The translations under genes and the position numbers were made by a program. Positions 24,297 to 30,496 of a stretch of DNA of 34,284 nucleotides are shown here, in pieces. The notes beneath the pieces are model-generated. The model had not been told where the DNA came from. It saw nothing but the letters and a program-made list of their open reading frames with translations, and searched no databases. The DNA is from Chloroflexota bacterium (GTDB lineage: Bacteria; Chloroflexota; Anaerolineae; Caldilineales; Caldilineaceae), in NCBI GenBank assembly GCA_016861025.1, contig BOKO01000036.1, positions 1 to 34,284 on the forward strand, in the 5' to 3' direction. Positions within the stretch are counted from its first letter, which is position 1. Each line of letters starts with the position of its first letter.

Positions 24297-25114
24297 TCGA
24301 TGCGGAGCTATTGAATCGTCGCGTGCAAGTGCATCTGGTCGGCGTCGGCGGCAACGGGGCGCAGATGGCGGCATGCCTCGCGCGCCTCGACATCGCGATG
24401 AAAGCGCTGGGCCATCCTTGCGGCTTGCATGTCAGGGCGTTCGACGGCGACCGCGTGAGCGAAGCCAACGTCGGCCGGCAGCTTTACAGCAAGGCGGACG
24501 TGGGGCGCTTCAAGTCGGTCGTGACGATCCATCGGCTGAACCAGTTCTATGGGCTCGACTGGGATGCGCACCCGTTCCGCTACGAGGAGTACCCGCGAAG
24601 TGGGGGTCATGGTCCGTCCGGTGACATCGTGGTGAGTTGCGTCGATACGCGCGGCGCCCGGCGCGCCATCCACACACGCCTCTTCGAGGCGTATTCGAAC
24701 TGCCACTACTGGCTGGATTTGGGGAATCAGGAAACGACCGCGAACTGTGTCCTGGGACAGCCGGCGCACACGCATGGTCGCAACCCGGGGAACGCGCCCC
24801 GGCTGCCGTGCGTCACGGAGCTTTTCCCCGAACTGTTGGATGAAAGCATTCCCGACGACAACAAGCCATCGTGTTCGGTACGAATGTCGCTCACCGCGCA
24901 GGGCCTGTTCATCAACGACGTGGTGGTGCGCTTCGCGGCACAGCTTCTGTATGAACTGTTTTCGGAGGGGCGAATCGCGCAGCACGGCGTGCTGATCAAC
25001 CTCGATTCCAAGCGTTGCGGACCGATCGACGTGGCCCCGTCAGCGTGGCGGCGATTTGGCTACGAGGCGGCTGGCGCGGACGGAAAAGCGCGCTGCCATG
25101 GAGAGGGGCAGTAG
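24284..25114 (+). CDS. PRTRC system ThiF-family protein, E1-like adenylating enzyme
   Basis: This 276-residue protein starts at GTG 24284 inside the end of protein A. It has the ThiF/E1 core: VHLVGVGGNGAQ (G20-x-G-G-x-G25) for ATP, FDGDRVSEANVGRQLY (D54, D56, N62, R65, Q66) and VVSCVDTRGARRAI for the switch region. A later KPSCSV could hold the thioester cysteine. E1-like enzymes adenylate the C-terminal Gly of a ubiquitin-like protein and form a thioester; the natural substrate here is protein C. It ends the operon. PRTRC protein D, an actin/ParM-like member known from other cassettes, is not encoded anywhere in the window. Confidence 0.92.
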   Translation: MDHLIDAELLNRRVQVHLVGVGGNGAQMAACLARLDIAMKALGHPCGLHVRAFDGDRVSEANVGRQLYSKADVGRFKSVVTIHRLNQFYGLDWDAHPFRYEEYPRSGGHGPSGDIVVSCVDTRGARRAIHTRLFEAYSNCHYWLDLGNQETTANCVLGQPAHTHGRNPGNAPRLPCVTELFPELLDESIPDDNKPSCSVRMSLTAQGLFINDVVVRFAAQLLYELFSEGRIAQHGVLINLDSKRCGPIDVAPSAWRRFGYEAAGADGKARCHGEGQ

Positions 25115-25139
25115 GCCAAGCCGATTGGCGTTAATTGCA

Positions 25140-25234
25140 GAAGCGGCGACTTTAGGTGACGGACAATGTCCGCTGTAAACATAACACCGGCTATTCGCGG
25201 TTCCCCCACTACACACCCTGCCGACCCAAAGCGG
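25140..25234 (+). repeat. Dispersed repeat, copy B
   Basis: GAAGCGGCGACTTTAGGTG at 25140-25158, then ACGGACAATGTCCGCTGT, and CCCTGCCGACCCAAAGC at 25216-25232, match copy A at 14891-14967 in the same order and orientation with a longer middle. It follows the end of the PRTRC operon and precedes minus-strand cargo. An 11-base piece (ATGTCCGCTGT) recurs at about 26877. Nothing else was seen in the 183-base gap. Confidence 0.65.
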
Positions 25235-25297
25235 GCCTTCAAATGAGCTTGTTGTCGAGCCTTAACCACTGACAATCAGGCGACGGTCATCACACGG

Positions 25298-25588
25298 TTA
25301 AGTGCGATCGTCTATCACAGGCCCCTTCGTTGTCACTAGAACAAGGCTCGCTGCATGGTCATCGGCCAATTTGAATACCTGCCATTCGTTTAGCTTTTTC
25401 AAGATATCGTCGCTCTCGTAATCCTCGATTAGCTCGTCTGTAATTCCGATCATCGGCGAAGGTCCCCTTTCACGGAGGATCTGAAATTTCCAGATGCCAC
25501 GAACGCCGTCCGCATGCTCCGCTATCCTAGCGTGTGGAAATGCGGCACGCATGGCGTCCTTGATTGCGCTGTATTTTTTCTCATCCAT
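25298..25588 (-). CDS. Hypothetical protein, 96 residues
   Basis: Read from ATG 25588, which has AGGAG upstream at good spacing; an in-frame start at 25651 would extend it but ignores that site. The sequence starts MDEKKYSAIKDAMRAAFPHA, runs through IWKFQILRERGPSPMIGIT (beta-like) and DYESDDILKKLNEWQVFKL, and ends in beta strands. It looks like a small soluble alpha/beta protein. I recognise no family. It follows a DUF6602 gene on the same strand across a ~170-base gap. Confidence 0.6.
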   Translation of the reverse strand: MDEKKYSAIKDAMRAAFPHARIAEHADGVRGIWKFQILRERGPSPMIGITDELIEDYESDDILKKLNEWQVFKLADDHAASLVLVTTKGPVIDDRT

Positions 25589-25761
25589 GTGTCGAGATCT
25601 CCTGTTAGTTCTGATCAGCGGTGCGTCGTTATCCGACGCCGAAGCGGACAAGCGAGTGCAGCCTGAAGCGGACGTTCCAGGTGCTACGCACTATCCGCAG
25701 TTCGCGACAAGCCTTAATCGGATTCTTGCAAGAGAACAGAAAGAGAATAGATCGGCACTGC

Positions 25762-26610
25762 TCACAGCTTAGTCTGCCCGGGGATTTTCTCCAGCCACTG
25801 TGGTTCGTGCTCGAAATAGAGATGGAGGGCCGGCGCCCAACTGCTTTCCGGGCGCCGAAAGGATGCGAGCCCTTGCAGTAGTAGCGACTTGAAGGCCAGC
25901 AACGGATGGTCGGTCGTGTAGACGACGTGGAAGCGGTCATCCTCGGTCGCAGAACTATCAACTGCTCGAGTGTAGAAAAATCCATGGCTCGGAAACAGCA
26001 CCCCATGGATATGGGCGTCGCCCTGTTGCTTGAGTACATCGGCCATTCGGCTGGCGAATGCGTCGGCATCGTTGACAACAGTGCCCGATGCCTCAAACGC
26101 GATGACATATGCCCGAAGGGCGAGCCAGTGATCGCTAAAAGTGTCAACCGCCATGGGGCTGCCCCATGTGGCGCAAAAGTACCGAGTCCGCATCTGGCGG
26201 ATGACGGCATTCTTCCGAACGCAGGTCTCTAATGAGTCGTCCGCCGGTGATCTGGCCGCGTCAGACGAGCTGCGAAGAGCTGCCTTGACTTCCACATACG
26301 CATAGACCGCCTCCAAGGGCAGCACGTCGCACGTTTCCAGGTGGATTACAGGGCCATAGCGAACCGCGTCGTAGATAATTATGTCCAGTTGCGAAGAGAG
26401 TGCGGGCCCATCTGGCGAGTGCCATACGATGAATCCGGTCGTCAAGCCATACTCGGGAGGCAGCAGTTCGCGGAGCAAATGCCGCACCTGGAGTTCCAGC
26501 GCGCGTCCTTTTTCGCCAGAATGCATGATCGACTTGCGGACAGCGTCCAGCCTTGCTGCCAACAACTGTTCTTCAATCCTGCTGAGGCTTGCGAAGTCTG
26601 GTGTGTTCAC
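25762..26610 (-). CDS. DUF6602 protein, PD-(D/E)xK nuclease-like
   Basis: This 282-residue protein is read from 26610. Its first half fits DUF6602: GRALELQVRHLLRELLPPEYGLTTGFIV, then SSQLDIIIYDA and LPLEAVYAYVEVKAA. The D in QLDIIIYD and the E-V-K in YVEVK are spaced like the catalytic D...ExK of restriction-type nucleases, with an upstream Glu in the first helix. The C-terminal half (HGFFYTRAVDSS, YTTDHPLLAFKSLLLQGL) resembles the rest of the family. Proteins of this group occur in defence islands and mobile elements; their activity is not established as far as I know. It is cargo on the minus strand between the PRTRC operon and plus-strand genes. Confidence 0.65.
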   Translation of the reverse strand: MNTPDFASLSRIEEQLLAARLDAVRKSIMHSGEKGRALELQVRHLLRELLPPEYGLTTGFIVWHSPDGPALSSQLDIIIYDAVRYGPVIHLETCDVLPLEAVYAYVEVKAALRSSSDAARSPADDSLETCVRKNAVIRQMRTRYFCATWGSPMAVDTFSDHWLALRAYVIAFEASGTVVNDADAFASRMADVLKQQGDAHIHGVLFPSHGFFYTRAVDSSATEDDRFHVVYTTDHPLLAFKSLLLQGLASFRRPESSWAPALHLYFEHEPQWLEKIPGQTKL

Positions 26611-26923
26611 GGACGCTTTCGAATAGGTCGTGCTACCTCACTCGATTCCTCATCGGTGTCGCCTAGCGCCGGGCTAAGCGAGCTTCGCTACGCCGGCCAA
26701 TCCGGTCGCGTCGATCGATCCGCTGGCCGTGCTGGCTAGTTGGGCGGCGGCATTGCGCCCCTTGCCCGCGGCCGGTCACATCGTTTGTTGTCGGCTTTGC
26801 GAATGTCCCAATACGGTAACGCAGGCCGAAGTTTGGATGGCACGGCATGTGCTCCGCACTTGCTAATTCGGCAGGATGTCCGCTGTTACACTTCGCGGGG
26901 CGCATTACGGAAGGGGCGACTGC
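26611..26923. other. 313-base gap without a gene
   Basis: This is a divergent region between the DUF6602 gene and the next plus-strand gene. It holds several short GC palindromes (e.g. TTCGAATA edges, CGATCGATC near 26713) and a short match to the dispersed repeat near 26877. No coding frame with recognisable content was seen. Confidence 0.5.
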
Positions 26924-27703
26924 ATGGGCACCAAAGTCATACTCGAATGGGACTTTACTCCTCCGACCTTCTTCGAGGAAGAATGGTCGTTTTCGTTCGA
27001 GACCTGCGACGTGAGGGTCAGTGCCGGGAAGATCGAGGCGACTCTCGACTCAGCCGAGCATGACGCGGATCCCGCTATCCGGGCTAGGCTAGATGCCGAG
27101 CTACAGGGTCGCTTCCTCGGCGGGCAGCTCAGTAATTTACAGCCCTATAAGCTGAGCCGCGGCGCAACCATACGCCTTCATCCCGACGGGCGTCGCGACG
27201 TATCGGTTCTGCTCGAGTCTGGCGTGTTCGCCGTCGCCAGCATCGGGTCTGTTGACTTTCGTAGAACTGACAGTGCGGGAAACGTGATCGAAGATACTAA
27301 ACGCGCTCGTATTGATGAGCGGAAAGCATTAGCGGCGCGGATAGCGTCCGCTCGCCTTGCTGACCACGCGCTCGACTCCGCCGTTCAAAGTTATGAGGCT
27401 TCCCTACGAGAACCGGAGGTTTCGCTTGTACGCCTCTACGAGATCAAGGACGCGATCTGCAATGCTCTCGGCGGAACGAAAGCAGCTTGCGCCGCGCTCG
27501 GCCTGGGCGAAGGCTGCTGGGATCGCCTGCACGAACTCTGCAACAACATGCCTCTGAAGCAAGGCCGTCATCTCGGGAGCAAGAAGATAGATGACCGACG
27601 CGACGCTACTGAAGACGAGTTGCGCGAGGCGCGCGGTATCGCCAGGATGATGATCGAAAAGTACCTGAATTACATAGACGCAAGCGCCCACGCGGTGCGC
27701 TGA
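26924..27703 (+). CDS. Hypothetical protein, 259 residues, possible C-terminal HEPN-like helical domain
   Basis: The start is ATG 26924 with GGAAGGGG upstream; an earlier frame start at 26876 lacks support. The N-terminal ~120 residues are beta-rich (VILEWDFTPPTFFEEEWSF, ATIRLHPDGRRDVSVLLES). The C-terminal ~90 residues are helical with VRLYEIKDAICNALGG, WDRLHELCNNMPLKQGRHLG and EARGIARMMIEKYL. This arrangement, with an RH motif after a short loop, resembles C-terminal helical domains seen in some HEPN-type defence proteins; this is a weak resemblance and not a family call. It stands alone between minus-strand modules. Confidence 0.6.
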   Translation: MGTKVILEWDFTPPTFFEEEWSFSFETCDVRVSAGKIEATLDSAEHDADPAIRARLDAELQGRFLGGQLSNLQPYKLSRGATIRLHPDGRRDVSVLLESGVFAVASIGSVDFRRTDSAGNVIEDTKRARIDERKALAARIASARLADHALDSAVQSYEASLREPEVSLVRLYEIKDAICNALGGTKAACAALGLGEGCWDRLHELCNNMPLKQGRHLGSKKIDDRRDATEDELREARGIARMMIEKYLNYIDASAHAVR

Positions 27704-28018
27704 ACTATGAAGTTTGGTGCAGGGTGAAGAGATGTGCGAGATTCCGCGAGGCGCGTCATCTGATTGTGTCTGAGGAACTATCAGAACCCAGCAACGCACT
27801 TACTGGCCGCGCTGACGATTACCAAGGCTCTTCGCAATCCAGTGCGCTACGACCGCTTCTTGCCGGCTCCGCCCCTTCCCTCGATGGCCGCTCTCCCGAA
27901 CAAGTCGGGCATTGCTGGTCAATCGTTCGAAATCTTGAGCGGCGAGGCCCATATGCGGGACCTGGAGAACGCGAGGGAACCACCTCCGCCCCCTCGTGTC
28001 TCCAGGCGTGCAATTGGC
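27704..28018. other. 315-base gap without a supported gene
   Basis: A plus-strand frame runs through from 27764 but opposes radC further on and has no motif or ribosome site. I see no terminator or repeat that explains the stretch. A decayed gene is possible. Confidence 0.4.
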
Positions 28019-28609
28019 TCAAATAAGCCCTTTTTCCGCGAAGGACACCGTGTTCATTCCGGCGACGACGAAGTGATCGAGAACTCTCACGTCGACCAAG
28101 GCGAGCGCACTCTTGAGGTTCTGCGTCAACAATTCATCGGCTCGGCTCGGTTCCGCTACTCCCGAAGGATGGTTGTGCGCGAACAGGACCGCAGCGGCGT
28201 TCCGCGCCAAGGTGTACTTCACTACTTCGCGCGGGTAGACACTGGTCTGGCTCAACGTGCCGCGAAAGAGCTCTTGCGCTTCGATCAATCGATTTTGCGC
28301 ATCGAGCAGTACGACGATGAACACCTCGTGCTCCAGATTCGCACAGCGCAAGCGAAGCCAGTCGCGTACGGTGCCCGGCGAGCTCAAGACCGGCTCTGAC
28401 TTCATACGTTCAGCCAAGTCGCGCAACAGAATCTCGCGGGCGACGGCGAGTTTGTGGGAAACCAGCGCATCGCGAGTGCCGGAGCGACGTGAGTCGCGGG
28501 CGTTGGCGTGGTTAGGTGCTGATTCTGCTGATTCTTCGGTGGTCGTCGGGCTTGACGCGATCAGCTCGCACACGAGCTCGGAACGCGACATCGAGGAAAT
28601 GTCTTTCAT
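28019..28609 (-). CDS. radC: RadC-family JAB-domain protein
   Basis: From ATG 28609 the protein has 196 residues; longer in-frame starts lie upstream of the leader hairpin and are unlikely. GGAG sits 8 bases before the ATG. The C-terminal JAB/JAMM domain shows RLIEAQELFRGTL, then AHNHPSGVAEPSRAD with H145, H147, S155 and D158, matching HxH-x7-S-x2-D, and ends DHFVVAGMNTVSFAEKGLI. The N-terminal ~70 residues are not the helix-hairpin-helix of chromosomal RadC but a Ser/Thr-rich region. Element-borne RadC-like proteins are very common in ICEs and islands; their biochemical role is unsettled despite the old DNA-repair name. It is the last gene of a minus-strand group with shared leader structures. 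Confidence 0.88.
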   Translation of the reverse strand: MKDISSMSRSELVCELIASSPTTTEESAESAPNHANARDSRRSGTRDALVSHKLAVAREILLRDLAERMKSEPVLSSPGTVRDWLRLRCANLEHEVFIVVLLDAQNRLIEAQELFRGTLSQTSVYPREVVKYTLARNAAAVLFAHNHPSGVAEPSRADELLTQNLKSALALVDVRVLDHFVVAGMNTVSFAEKGLI

Positions 28610-28672
28610 GGCGTTCTCCAATGAAAACGGGAACGCCGCCCCGAGAAGGAACGAGGTTCCCGCTCGGCGCGC
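28610..28672 (-). promoter_or_regulatory. Leader RNA hairpin 1, ahead of radC
   Basis: On the minus strand the bases before the radC ATG read GAGCGGGAAC ... GTTCCCG TTTTCATTGGAGA. CGGGAAC and GTTCCCG pair as an outer stem, with an inner CCTCG/CGGGG hairpin. The same plan and the tail TTTCATTGGAGA recur before 29121, and the stem plan recurs before 29843. A conserved 'radC RNA motif' has been described upstream of such genes (Rfam, from memory); this may be a member. Confidence 0.6.
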
Positions 28673-28752
28673 ATGCTGCCGGGCGCGCGTGACTAGGTGG
28701 GTGAGGGTGCGGCGGACGACGCTTGACTCCGGCTCATCGCGAAGCAGAGGCC

Positions 28753-29121
28753 TCACGCCGCCTTAGGGTTGCGTGGCGCTTCGATGCCTTTGACGACGCT
28801 ACGGGCTGGATGACGCAGCCGCGGTCGCATGCTGCTCTTCTGGTCGCGTCGCAGCGCGCCTAATATCCTGCGCATGAAGGTTCGGATGCGCTTCGTACGG
28901 GCCAGACGCGCTTTGTTCTTGCGCAGCGTTTCCTTGCAACGCAAATACAGGGCGGGGTGAGTGCGCTTCAGCTCAGCGTCTGCGTCGAGGTGCTGGATGA
29001 CTTCCGCGGCGATGGCCGGATCGGCAAGGCGGCGATAGAAGGCGACCCACGCCTTTTCCTCTTCGAGCGCGACCGAGCTGCAATAGGGGCGGACATTGCG
29101 TGTGCGTACGAGTTGGAACAT
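28753..29121 (-). CDS. Hypothetical basic protein, 122 residues
   Basis: Read from ATG 29121, which has GGAGA upstream at the end of leader hairpin 2. The longer frame to 29544 reads through the leader and is not supported. The N-terminal half (EKAWVAFYRRLADPAIAAEVIQHLDAD) is helical. The C-terminal half is strikingly basic (RKNKARLARTKRIRTFMRRILGALRRDQK), suggesting nucleic-acid binding. No family is recognised. It lies 143 bases upstream of radC on the same strand, with the radC leader in between. Confidence 0.6.
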   Translation of the reverse strand: MFQLVRTRNVRPYCSSVALEEEKAWVAFYRRLADPAIAAEVIQHLDADAELKRTHPALYLRCKETLRKNKARLARTKRIRTFMRRILGALRRDQKSSMRPRLRHPARSVVKGIEAPRNPKAA

Positions 29122-29182
29122 GGAGTTCTCCAATGAAAGCGGGGAACACCATCGCCCCGTGCGGGGAAACGGAGATCCCGCG
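29122..29182 (-). promoter_or_regulatory. Leader RNA hairpin 2
   Basis: The minus strand reads GCGGGATCTCC ... GTTCCCCGC TTTCATTGGAGA before the ATG at 29121. The outer arms GCGGGA and TCCCCGC pair, enclosing CCCCG-CA-CGGGG, a strong inner hairpin. It is clearly related to leader 1 in plan and in its last 12 bases. Confidence 0.6.
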
Positions 29183-29241
29183 GGGTTTGCTTGAGGGTGT
29201 CGTGCTGCTAGACTGTTGAGGTTGATACAAGCGACGTCACC

Positions 29242-29496
29242 ATGATTCGCAGAGGCGACGCAGTACGTCTCACACGCGGCGAAGTCGAAGAGTTCCGACA
29301 AGTCGGGCTCGACCTGGCAGATGCAAAGTGCCAGAACGACATCGAGCAAGAGGTGACCCGGTGGGCTCACACTCTTGCCGATGAACGTTTCGATCTGCTG
29401 GAAAAGATCGCTTCGGCGATGGCGAAAGCGAGGGGAGTGAAACTGCCTCCCCGGCTCACCGTCGTGCCTTCTGCAGATTCGCCTCAGCGATCCTGA
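29242..29496 (+). CDS. Hypothetical protein, 84 residues
   Basis: A plus-strand frame from ATG 29242 encodes a helical, charged protein (RLTRGEVEEFRQVGLDLADA, then DERFDLLEKIASAMAKARG). It starts about 120 bases from the divergent gene at 29121 and its last ~40 bases overlap the end of the minus-strand gene at 29456. There is no strong ribosome site (GAGG is 13 or more bases away). Composition is protein-like; no family is recognised. Confidence 0.5.
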   Translation: MIRRGDAVRLTRGEVEEFRQVGLDLADAKCQNDIEQEVTRWAHTLADERFDLLEKIASAMAKARGVKLPPRLTVVPSADSPQRS

Positions 29497-29653
29497 TCCA
29501 CCTGTCGGCGATACGTTCGAGGTAACGAAGATCATCGGCCTCAATCTCGCCCGACAGTCGTAACTTCTGGATCACTTCCTTCACGAACTTCGGATCGTCC
29601 TTGGCCAGCTGAATGACCATGGTCGCGATCTTCTTGCGGTAGCGGTCAACCAT
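29456..29653 (-). CDS. Hypothetical protein, 65 residues
   Basis: Read from ATG 29653, which overlaps the end of the upstream gene (29646) by 8 bases, a sign of coupling. The 65 residues are helical and charged: RKKIATMVIQLAKDDPKFVKE, then LRLSGEIEADDLRYLERIADR. It looks like a genuine small soluble protein. No family is recognised. It converges with the plus-strand 84-residue gene. Confidence 0.55.
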   Translation of the reverse strand: MVDRYRKKIATMVIQLAKDDPKFVKEVIQKLRLSGEIEADDLRYLERIADRWIRIAEANLQKARR

Positions 29654-29843
29654 GATGGCCGACCGCGCGGGGCGCGACCGCAGAAGCCGAGGTCGTCGCG
29701 TGCATCTGAACCGCCTCGAGAAGTCGACCGCGGCTGCGGAGCAGCGCGCACACGACAGGCTTCGGCTCGATCAAGCGTTGCGGCGCAAACGGGCCTCCGA
29801 GCAGAACGCCGATCGCTCGATGCGCATGGTTTGCCGTAGACAT
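29646..29843 (-). CDS. Hypothetical protein, 65 residues, behind leader 3
   Basis: The start at ATG 29843 is set by GGAGGA upstream at the end of leader hairpin 3; longer frame versions would run through the leader. The sequence has a helical middle (PKPVVCALLRSRGRLLEAVQM) and a His/Ala-rich end. It overlaps the next small gene by 8 bases. No family is recognised; the protein case rests mainly on start signals and context. Confidence 0.5.
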   Translation of the reverse strand: MSTANHAHRAIGVLLGGPFAPQRLIEPKPVVCALLRSRGRLLEAVQMHATTSASAVAPRAVGHHG

Positions 29844-29912
29844 GGTGTCCTCCTTCAAAGAAAAGAAGGGGAACACCCGTCCCCATCGCGGGAGAAGAGA
29901 GTTCCCCGCTCG
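29844..29912 (-). promoter_or_regulatory. Leader RNA hairpin 3
   Basis: The minus strand reads GAGCGGGGAACTC ... GTGTTCCCC before GAAGGAGGACACC and the ATG at 29843. GGGGAAC pairs with GTTCCCC; an inner CCCG/CGGG pair is available. It shares GAGCGGGAAC with leader 1 but ends with a different ribosome-site stretch. Confidence 0.55.
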
Positions 29913-29969
29913 GGATGGCCATCGCACCGGACGGCGCGAAGGGTTCGGTCGGGCGCGTTGCCGCGCGCG

Positions 29970-30009
29970 AAAAGAAAAAGGCCCTCGGTCCTTACGAACT
30001 GAGGGCCTT
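29970..30009 (-). terminator. Intrinsic terminator of the minus-strand structured RNA
   Basis: On the minus strand AAGGCCCTC (30009-30001) and GAGGGCCTT (29986-29978) form a 9-bp stem, followed by TTTTTCTTTT across 29979-29970. The T-run occurs only in this orientation. It lies upstream of the leader 3 gene, so it ends a separate transcript coming from the right. Confidence 0.8.
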
Positions 30010-30417
30010 GCTGCGTGATTCGTCGAGGCCACGCACGAGGCGTGCCGAAGGCGCATCACCCGGCGCCGCCGGACCTTGCGGTCCGACAACGTCAGCTATG
30101 CTCGGGTGCTAGACCGAGCGTACAACCTTACGTCGCTTTCGCGACGAGACCGGAATCGCTTCCGATCGCTTCAAGGGCGGGTAACGACCGCAACGCCAGT
30201 CCCGGGGAACTGGACTTCATGCAGGGCGGGATGACCCGCCGAGATGAAGGCTCATGTGAGCGCGATGCTCACCAGAAAGCGGTTCGAGTATTGCACCGCT
30301 GGCGTGTCCGCTTCAAGGGATTCGGGCGACGGAATCGCCAGTGCAAGACGACAAGCGCGGCTTGGATGGGGCTTTTCGTCTGGACAATGCCCAATGTGAG
30401 CAACGCCGGAGGCAGTG
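29970..30417 (-). ncRNA. Candidate ~450-nt highly structured non-coding RNA
   Basis: Between a minus-strand promoter (30424-30452) and an intrinsic terminator (29970-30009) lies about 450 bases with no credible protein frame but a chain of hairpins. Stems include CGGACC (30070/30085), CGTCGC (30131/30146), CGGAA (30151/30164), GCTCGG (30100/30119), CCAGT (30196/30213), GGCGGG inside CTTCAT (30215/30249), GTGAGC (30256/30272) and GGCGA (30325/30339). Read on the minus strand, three loops become GNRA tetraloops: GCAA, GAAA and GCGA. On the plus strand they would be TTGC, TTTC and TCGC, so the strand is well supported. CCTTGAAGCG occurs twice within it. I do not recognise it as RNase P, tmRNA, 6S, SRP, or a group I or II intron. 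Confidence 0.7.
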
Positions 30418-30423
30418 GCCCTG

Positions 30424-30452
30424 CTATAACCTCACCTTGCGTATCCTGCCAA
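30424..30452 (-). promoter_or_regulatory. Sigma-70-type promoter for the structured RNA
   Basis: On the minus strand TTGGCA (30452-30447) and TTATAG (30429-30424) are separated by exactly 17 bases. Transcription would begin near 30417, at the edge of the hairpin-rich region. It interleaves with the divergent promoter of the Xre-RES pair. Confidence 0.6.
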
Positions 30453-30465
30453 AAATGCCTAAAAT
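30437..30465 (+). promoter_or_regulatory. Sigma-70-type promoter for the Xre-RES operon
   Basis: TTGCGT (30437-30442) and TAAAAT (30460-30465) are separated by 17 bases. The expected start (~30472) lies within the candidate operator and 25 bases before the antitoxin ATG. Confidence 0.55.
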
Positions 30466-30468
30466 GTA

Positions 30469-30480
30469 TGCCAAATGGCA
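30469..30480. promoter_or_regulatory. Candidate antitoxin operator
   Basis: TGCCA-AA-TGGCA is a near-perfect palindrome just downstream of the -10 box; related TGCCA/TGCC half-sites lie at 30447 and 30456. Xre antitoxins of this type usually bind such repeats to repress their own operon. Binding here is inferred. Confidence 0.5.
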
Positions 30481-30496
30481 TTAGAGGGCACGAATC

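Noticed and set aside
27764..28399. Plus-strand frame of 211 codons opposite radC
   Set aside because: More than half is the antisense of radC, and the rest shows no motif or start signal.
28609..28756. N-terminal extension of RadC to 28756
   Set aside because: It would translate through leader hairpin 1, and the ATG at 28609 has a proper GGAG site.
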